From an uncultured Clostridia bacterium (GTDB lineage: Bacteria; Bacillota; Clostridia; Lachnospirales; Lachnospiraceae): DNA of 64,000 nt. The notes beneath the pieces are model-generated. The model was not told the DNA's origin. It made no database searches and saw only the letters and a list, made by a program, of their open reading frames with translations. The position numbers and the translations under genes are program-made. The stretch spans positions 8,679 through 72,678 of the forward strand of contig CALBNS010000100.1 of NCBI GenBank assembly GCA_937896665.1, given 5' to 3'. Shown here one piece after another: positions 62,012-64,000 of this stretch. Each line of letters begins with the position of its first letter. The stretch's first letter is position 1.

Positions 62012-62851
62012 ATGAAAACAATTTCCACATGTTCAGAAACAGCGGATTATTCACAGGTGATCGGTGAACGGATACTGCCTTTCTTATTTACATTAAATGA
62101 AGCAGATTCTGTGTTACATCCGGCAGAAGGAGAATATCAGAAGTTTTGTTATGATGTCACCGGAGTCGGACAGAATATGCCGATATACGCAGACCTAAGT
62201 CACTTTTTACTGGGTATTTGTGACGATATTTCACAGGAAGATATTATCAGTGTTACTGTAGTTATAGATGGAGTCTCGCAGGAAGTTAAATGGGGAGAAA
62301 ATATAGAAATCAAGACGGAGGAAAAACCGGATCCTCCTACCGGATGTGTTGGTATCAAATTTGATTTTCCGCTTAATAAAGTAGATGGCAAAATGCAGAT
62401 ATGTATCACACTGGCTCAAACATATGCGATAGGAGCGATTTCCGTCTGCGTTTTTGGAGGCAATGTGACAGCCAATACTTTGACAATTTGTGGTCCGGGC
62501 TGCGGTAATCCATCGAGCTGCAACTCCACATTTTATCAGAAAGAAACCGTATGTGTTCCTGTTACGGTAACACCTTTTGCAACTGCCCAGAACGCAATCG
62601 CACGCTGTTGTGGAAATCCGATTGTGTCAAGACAGGGCAGCTGCTCGGGCGGTGAGAAATCCTGCACCTTTACAGTAACACAGGGACTTTGTATACAGCT
62701 GACACTTGAGTTTGGTGCAGATATCAATACGGGAACAGCCAGTGTGTTGTGCGGTGATGTATCAACCGTCGGATGTGATTGCAGTGATATGGCAAAAGAA
62801 AGCCATCTTGATGAAGGTCGCACTGTCAAAAGAAATCGGTTTTTGAAGTAA
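62012..62851 (+). CDS. Cysteine-rich protein of unknown function
   Basis: A 279-residue protein without a signal peptide or membrane span. The N-terminal half is acidic and mixed alpha/beta; the C-terminal half (about 145-270) is beta-rich with many Cys, including GPGCGNPSSCN, ARCCGNP and GCDCSDM, and a repeated PVTVTP/FTVTQ pattern. Such composition recalls spore-coat or exosporium proteins of Clostridia, which are made in the mother cell without a signal; this is only an analogy. GAGG precedes the ATG. The start lies in decayed DNA, but the frame is intact and long. Confidence 0.6.
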   Translation: MKTISTCSETADYSQVIGERILPFLFTLNEADSVLHPAEGEYQKFCYDVTGVGQNMPIYADLSHFLLGICDDISQEDIISVTVVIDGVSQEVKWGENIEIKTEEKPDPPTGCVGIKFDFPLNKVDGKMQICITLAQTYAIGAISVCVFGGNVTANTLTICGPGCGNPSSCNSTFYQKETVCVPVTVTPFATAQNAIARCCGNPIVSRQGSCSGGEKSCTFTVTQGLCIQLTLEFGADINTGTASVLCGDVSTVGCDCSDMAKESHLDEGRTVKRNRFLK

Positions 62852-62884
62852 ATATCCATTCCCGGTAGGAATATCCTTTTTTGC
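62850..62884 (+). terminator. Weak terminator after the Cys-rich gene
   Basis: ATTCC / GGAAT arms with a five-base loop followed by ATCCTTTTTT. Confidence 0.5.
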
Positions 62885-63015
62885 AGTAATGATTGATTAA
62901 AATCCAGATAATTTTTACCTTTTTCTGATTGGGGATTTGCCGCAGCATTTTTAGAAATATGGCAGGATAAACTAAGTCATAGAGGTGAAACTTCCAGTTT
63001 ATACTTCAAATCAAT

Positions 63016-63075
63016 ATGATTAACAATCGGGACTGGCGGTGCTATCGGCATGGCCAGTCTTCTATTGTTAATCAT
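63016..63075. terminator. Long hairpin before the 145-aa gene stop
   Basis: ATGATTAACAAT (63016-63027) and ATTGTTAATCAT (63064-63075) are perfect inverted copies, with inner arms GACTGGC / GGCCAGTC. It can serve the leftward gene at 63084 as terminator. Confidence 0.6.
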
Positions 63076-63083
63076 CCAATCAA

Positions 63084-63521
63084 TCATCTTTCAGGGAGAT
63101 AATACACATCAATATCAGTTTCTGATTCTTTAGGATTCAACTCGACCCAATAATCCCCTACATAATATGCTCTATTCATTTTTTGTATTGGATATACATC
63201 CAAGGTTGCAAAGTCTACCAAACAAAACGGTTGGTACTCTTCTTTTCCTTTTTCAAAGTATCCTTCTAATGTATCGGTTACCTTATCCAGACATTCCTGA
63301 CACAGATTTTTCTGAACAACATCTTTATCAAACATTCCATTGGTAGAAGAAATTGTCGTACTTGATATTCCTCTGGATGGAGTCGCGCATACATCAAAAT
63401 TCATACCTGATGTATTTCCAAAAGAGTGGGAAGTACCAGATGAAGTTTCTACAGGATTTCCAACTTCATCATATTCTCTTAATTTTAGATCTAAAACATA
63501 CCATTCATTTAGTCCAATCAC
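63084..63521 (-). CDS. Hypothetical protein, possibly a C-terminal fragment
   Basis: 145 codons from a GTG at 63521, directly after an in-frame TAG. No family recognised. The middle is Ser/Thr/Gly-rich (ETSSGTSHSFGNTSG) and the C-terminal half reads like a folded domain (KNLCQECLDKVTDTLEG with CxxC). No convincing ribosome-binding site, so it may be the tail of a longer gene cut by rearrangement. Confidence 0.45.
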   Translation of the reverse strand: MIGLNEWYVLDLKLREYDEVGNPVETSSGTSHSFGNTSGMNFDVCATPSRGISSTTISSTNGMFDKDVVQKNLCQECLDKVTDTLEGYFEKGKEEYQPFCLVDFATLDVYPIQKMNRAYYVGDYWVELNPKESETDIDVYYLPER

Positions 63522-63548
63522 ACCTATTTAAGATTATTTTCAGACAAC

Positions 63549-63590
63549 AAAAAAGCACAAGGACAATGAATAGGTATTGTTCCTGTGCTA
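63549..63590 (-). terminator. Terminator for leftward transcripts
   Basis: AGCACAAGGACAAT / ATTGTTCCTGTGCT arms around a loop of about eight bases; on the leftward strand a TTTTTTG run follows. Confidence 0.75.
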
Positions 63591-63685
63591 TAATATTTGT
63601 TCCTGCTATATGATGTAAAAAACCACATACAGGGGTATAAAAGATTATCGAATCAAAATGAACTTTTTTGACAATAATGAGTACT

Positions 63686-63838
63686 TTAAAAACGGTTGAT
63701 TAGATAGCTTCATTAAAACGGCTGCCTCCAAGAGCCGTTAAAATAAAACCTATGATTGGCAAAATAAAACGATGGCTTATTAACCGTCGTCTAAGTATTT
63801 TATTGCACATAAAAACGATACTTCAGATAACGGTTTTT
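63686..63838. repeat. Tandem hairpins each opening with AAAACG
   Basis: AAAACGGCT...AGCCGTT (about 63714-63739), AAAACGATGG...CCGTCGT (about 63765-63792) and AAAAACGATAC...AACGGTTTTTTTT (about 63812-63838) follow one another, with another AAAAACGG at 63689. The last ends in a T8 run. No gene overlaps. Confidence 0.4.
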
Positions 63839-63932
63839 TTTCTTTACCGCTGTGCAGTATTGCTTTCTGTATTGACCTTATAGGATTTTCACCAAATCTC
63901 CTAAAAATGTTGTTGATTGAATACTTGTTGTT

Positions 63933-64000
63933 TTATGAGAAATAGCGTTCTTTGTTTTCGCTGGGTGTCAAAAAATCTAACTGCTTTTCTTTTATTCCCA
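63933..64000 (-). CDS. Short coding end at the right window edge
   Basis: Leftward frame GIKEKQLDFLTPSENKERYF ending in Ser and TAA at 63935-63933. It enters from the right edge; composition is protein-like but only 22 codons are visible, so it may be chance. Confidence 0.25.
   Translation of the reverse strand, partial: GIKEKQLDFLTPSENKERYFS

Noticed and set aside
1..64000. CRISPR arrays, tRNA and rRNA genes
   Set aside because: No regularly spaced direct repeats and no cloverleaf or rRNA-like sequence noticed on either strand; a tRNA scan was not run.

Overview
The window reads as chromosomal DNA of an anaerobic, spore-forming, low-GC Firmicute of the Lachnospiraceae type (Blautia/Dorea/Mediterraneibacter-like). 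This rests on sporulation genes (bofA, spoIID, spoIIQ, cwlD), anaerobic oxidative-stress genes (reverse rubrerythrin, flavodiiron protein), a Clostridia-type tad locus with a DUF6382-like protein, a T-box ahead of ileS, and AT-rich intergenic DNA. No rRNA, tRNA, CRISPR array or intact transposase was seen.

Layout. 1-10 kb is housekeeping: an aconitase-superfamily hydratase cut by the left edge, a CdaR/PucR-type regulator, pgi, mtnN, a TSCPD protein, a MurG paralogue lying between an ECF sigma gene and a DUF4367-type anti-sigma gene, a HIT protein, and a soluble histidine kinase that overlaps a rhomboid protease tail to tail. 10.6-18.8 kb is a compact leftward tad pilus operon (tadZ, tadA, tadB, tadC, flp, DUF5702, tadE-like, prepilin peptidase, tadE-like, DUF6382). 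18.9-24.9 kb holds bofA/yaaL, dCMP deaminase, rpiB, a Sua5 protein fused to a phosphatase-like domain that has lost its catalytic residues, cwlD and a GH18 protein. 25-31.6 kb holds mecA and a DUF1858 gene flanked by two clusters of DnaA boxes, an NlpC/P60 hydrolase, a Fur/PerR regulator next to a reverse rubrerythrin, and hflK-hflC behind a yybP-ykoY (manganese) riboswitch. 31.7-45.9 kb holds a DEAD-box helicase, trhA, a GIY-YIG protein, spoIIQ/spoIID, glgP, a T-box-controlled ileS, a D,D-carboxypeptidase and a four-domain flavodiiron protein.

46.1-50.8 kb is the most striking accessory block: six rightward genes in the order of the streptococcal FCT pilus (tip adhesin, a 78-aa unknown, a SipA-like signal peptidase that lacks its Ser and Lys catalytic residues, an FctA-like shaft pilin, a class B sortase, an FctB-like base pilin). 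It is followed by a SigV/RsiV-like sigma/anti-sigma pair with a polysaccharide deacetylase, a set resembling lysozyme-response modules.

53.8-64 kb shows decay and mobile DNA: the 5' part of a group IIC intron sitting just behind a terminator, an ABC exporter with its two-component system, a BsuBI/PstI-like restriction-modification pair broken by one stop codon, two single-base indels and a truncation, an ImmA/IrrE remnant, and unknown genes.

The best candidates for follow-up are the FCT-like pilus with its pseudo-peptidase and the 78-aa protein, the manganese riboswitch in front of hflKC, the paired DnaA-box clusters far from any dnaA, the overlapping terminator / sigma-E promoter / ribosome-binding site ahead of spoIID, and the Sua5-pseudophosphatase fusion.
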